From positions 1-64,000 of the forward strand of contig JAEWEG010000006.1 of the NCBI GenBank assembly GCA_023389575.1: DNA of 64,000 nt, given 5' to 3'. The position numbers and the translations under genes are program-made. Shown here piece after piece: positions 61,824-64,000 of this stretch. Source of the DNA: Chloroflexota bacterium (GTDB taxonomy: Bacteria; Chloroflexota; Chloroflexia; Thermomicrobiales; UBA6265). The first letter of the stretch is position 1. Every line of letters begins with the position of its first letter. Under the pieces are notes generated by a model. That model made no database searches. It was not told the DNA's origin and worked only from the letters and a program-made list of their open reading frames with translations.

Positions 61824-62618
61824 ATGCAACGTTCCACCATCACCCCAGTCTCGCTGCTCCTGCTCCTCCTGTTCGCACTGGTCGTGCCATCCTCCGTCCA
61901 GCCGGCGACTCCGGCGTCACCAGCCGATGAATCGGACGAGGTTGGTCGGCTCGAACAGGGCGTCTACCGGGTCTACGCCACCCGCGAGGGACTCGTCGGG
62001 GGATGGACCACCTCCGATCACGAAATCGTCGAGAACGACTTCTTCGTGGCGCTTCCCGCCTGCACCCCATCAAACTGCCCGGATGGCGCGCCTCGCGGAA
62101 CCATGACCGCCTGTGGCGACTCGTGTTACGTGAAGGTGATCAATCCCGCCAACGACAAGTGCCGCGTCGAGCCGATCAAGGACACTGGCCCCTGGTTCAC
62201 GGTCGATGACTGGTGGAATCCAGAGAAGACGCGCTACCTGAACACCCTGCCGTCGACCTCGCCCGCGCTGCCTCAGGGGATGCCCGCCGCCGAAGCCGCC
62301 CGCGAAGGATGGGATGTTGGCTATGGAGTCAGCCCAGCCGGCATTGGGTTTGACAACACGCATGAAATCTACGGCCGGCCGCGACGTGAAGTTGGCAATC
62401 GCGCCGCGATTGACCTGGCCGACGGCACCTGGTGGAACCTCGAACTTGTCGCGGCAGACACGATCGGAACGCATGTGGTGGTGCACATGCTCTGGCAAAC
62501 CGGAGACGATCCGTATGCCGCCGCGATGGCCTGCGGTCACAAGCTCAATACCCCCGGCGAGGTCCCACCGCGTGCCAGCCCAGTCGCTTCTCCCATCCCG
62601 GCCACGCCCTCAACCTGA
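61824..62618 (+). CDS. Secreted protein, RlpA-like fold (paralogue A)
   Basis: A 264-residue exported protein with a hydrophobic signal (ITPVSLLLLLLFALVVPSSV). The core starts near residue 45: YATREGLVGGWTTSDHEIVE, several Cys (CTPSNC, CGDSC), then VEPIKDTGPWFTVDDWWNP and IDLADGTWW. The GPW/DDWWNP and ADGTW pattern resembles double-psi beta-barrel (RlpA-like) proteins, but that is tentative. It ends with ASPVASPIPATPST. A close relative follows at 62829. Confidence 0.7.
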   Translation: MQRSTITPVSLLLLLLFALVVPSSVQPATPASPADESDEVGRLEQGVYRVYATREGLVGGWTTSDHEIVENDFFVALPACTPSNCPDGAPRGTMTACGDSCYVKVINPANDKCRVEPIKDTGPWFTVDDWWNPEKTRYLNTLPSTSPALPQGMPAAEAAREGWDVGYGVSPAGIGFDNTHEIYGRPRREVGNRAAIDLADGTWWNLELVAADTIGTHVVVHMLWQTGDDPYAAAMACGHKLNTPGEVPPRASPVASPIPATPST

Positions 62619-62828
62619 CCCGAGACAACTCCAACAACGAGCCTCTCGCGAACTGTCGAGGCGACGTATTCGGAGGGCCCAGAAAACCCACCTTCGCCCA
62701 GCCTTGTCAACGAATCTCGCGGCGAGTACCATCACCGGTATCTAACGGGTCCCTGCACAAATCAGCTCCACAATCGCCAATCGGCGGCTTGCCGCGCGCG
62801 GCGATTGCGTTACGCGATGGGGTTCGCC

Positions 62829-64000
62829 ATGGCGCGTTATCGGCGGCGTCCTGCTGGACGGCTTTCTGGGCTCTCGATACTCGGTCTTGTCCTCATCCTG
62901 ACCGCGATGGTTCCTCCCATTCCGATCCTGGCCGCCGATCCCCTCCCCACCAGCATGGTTGGCCAGGGAACGTATTACGTCTATGCGACCCGCGAGGGGC
63001 TCGTCGGCGGCACCACTTCGTCCGGACATCGCATCGTCGAGAACGATTTTTTCGTCTCGCTCCCGGCCTGCACGCCGCAAAATTGCCCCCGAGGCGCGAC
63101 CTGGGGCAACATGACCCAATGTGGGAGCCGCTGCTACGTCCGCGTTCTCAATCCGGTCACGAACCAGTGCCGGGTCGAACCCATCAAGGATATCGGCCCA
63201 TGGTTCACCGTCGATGACTGGTGGAACCCGACCGAAACCCGCTATCTGAATACGCTCCCAACGAACCCGAACATCCTGCCGCAAGGCTATACCGCCTCCG
63301 ACGCGGCGCGAGATGGGCTCGACGTGGGGTACGGTCGGGCCGGTTCCGGGATTGGTCGCGACAATACGCACCAGCTCGCCAATCGGGGACCCCGGGCCGT
63401 CGGAAACCGCGCCGCGATCGACCTGGCCGACGGCACATGGCGCAACCTGCGCCTGACGTCTCCCGATACCATTGGTTCTCGAGTGTTCGTCACGCTCCTG
63501 TGGCAAAGCGGCGGCGATCCCGCCAGCGAGGCGGCCGCCTGCGGACACCCGCTTAATCAGCGGGGCGGCACCGGCTCCACGCTACCGGCTCAGCCCCAGA
63601 ATCCATACCCCTATCCGCCTCCAGTCGCGACCGTCCCCGTCACCCCGGTGACAGACAGCTTCGCGATCGTCATCGCCACCGGCGGCGCCGGACTCCGCTG
63701 CCGCACCGCGCCCTCCACCGCCGGAGGGCACATCACGACCATGCCGGAAGGCACCCGCATACCGGTGAGGGGTGTCGCGCTCGGCGGTTGGCAACCCGTC
63801 ACCTGCAATGGTCAGGACGGTTGGGCTTCCACATCCTATTTACGCGTGACCTACGCCACCGCCACGCCGACGCCTCCCTCCACCGAGACTCCACCAGCTT
63901 CACCAACGGCCGATATCGGCACCCCTACCATGGAAGCTGGCACGCCTACGATGGCTTCAGGCACCCCGACCAGTGACACTGGAACGCCAACCGAGCAGCC
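62829..64000 (+). CDS. Secreted protein with RlpA-like and SH3 domains (paralogue B, 3' end outside window)
   Basis: At least 390 codons, open to the window end. It starts MARYRRRP with a hydrophobic signal, or 12 bases earlier at 62817. Residues 40 to about 230 match paralogue A closely (YATREGLVGG, IVENDFFVSLPACTP, VEPIKDIGPWFTVDDWWNP). A bacterial SH3-like domain follows near residues 275-335 (GLRCRTAPSTAGGHITTMPEG), then a Thr/Pro-rich tail still running at 64000. SH3-like domains of this kind often bind cell-wall peptides. No strong ribosome site is visible. Confidence 0.75.
   Translation, partial: MARYRRRPAGRLSGLSILGLVLILTAMVPPIPILAADPLPTSMVGQGTYYVYATREGLVGGTTSSGHRIVENDFFVSLPACTPQNCPRGATWGNMTQCGSRCYVRVLNPVTNQCRVEPIKDIGPWFTVDDWWNPTETRYLNTLPTNPNILPQGYTASDAARDGLDVGYGRAGSGIGRDNTHQLANRGPRAVGNRAAIDLADGTWRNLRLTSPDTIGSRVFVTLLWQSGGDPASEAAACGHPLNQRGGTGSTLPAQPQNPYPYPPPVATVPVTPVTDSFAIVIATGGAGLRCRTAPSTAGGHITTMPEGTRIPVRGVALGGWQPVTCNGQDGWASTSYLRVTYATATPTPPSTETPPASPTADIGTPTMEAGTPTMASGTPTSDTGTPTEQ

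Noticed and set aside
1..64000. CRISPR array or toxin-antitoxin pair.
   Set aside because: No regularly spaced direct repeats and no adjacent small gene pair with matching features were found on either strand.

Overview
The window is about 64 kb of GC-rich chromosomal DNA from a bacterium. I infer a member of the Chloroflexota, probably close to Thermomicrobia/Sphaerobacter. The reasons are frequent GTG starts with GGAG-type ribosome sites, a split three-gene transhydrogenase, Pro/Thr/Ser-rich 'TPTP' and 'ASPVASP' tails on secreted proteins, Tat-type binding proteins and many ABC/LacI sugar genes. That placement is inference. I see no rRNA, no complete tRNA, no CRISPR array, no prophage and no intact insertion sequence.

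Layout. 1-1.1 kb: ribosomal operon rpsP-khpA-rimM on the minus strand. 2-16 kb: a carbohydrate island with glpD, a LacI-type regulator, a three-gene sugar ABC transporter, two sulfatases without signal peptides, a family 4 glycosidase, an acetyltransferase, a DUF5694-GNAT fusion and glpK. The set suggests import of a sulfated glycoside, desulfation and hydrolysis in the cytoplasm, and glycerol use through GlpK and GlpD. 16-22 kb: an orphan family 5 binding protein, a LysE exporter, a zinc-ribbon membrane protein and an unknown gene. 22-24 kb: DAHP synthase preceded by a leader peptide containing Phe-Tyr-Tyr-Trp-Phe and a strong terminator, which has the layout of a translational attenuator for aromatic amino acids. 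24-33 kb: NhaA, transhydrogenase pntAA-pntAB-pntB, superoxide dismutase, a calcium-repeat secreted protein and type II NADH dehydrogenase.

33-44 kb: a PHP-type metallohydrolase, a DMT permease, a tandem-fused malic enzyme of 869 residues, a lipoprotein, an inositol-phosphatase family enzyme, a glucosamine-6-phosphate deaminase, a serine hydrolase and a bactofilin-like membrane protein. 44-52 kb: an M14 carboxypeptidase with an N-terminal helix-turn-helix-like domain, a solo IS630-type DNA-binding protein, cytidine deaminase, and a tight sirtuin-thioesterase-deoxyribosyltransferase operon. 53-58 kb: an ArsR-type regulator, a tyrosine recombinase lacking canonical histidines, and divergent manA/manC for GDP-mannose supply. 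58-64 kb: a membrane-anchored M28 peptidase, a creatininase family enzyme and two related secreted proteins, the last cut by the window end.

The observations most worth follow-up are the aromatic attenuator upstream of DAHP synthase, the malic enzyme fusion with one apparently inactive copy, a palindromic motif TGTACGTAC found at four intergenic places, the sulfated-glycoside island, and several unusual domain fusions.
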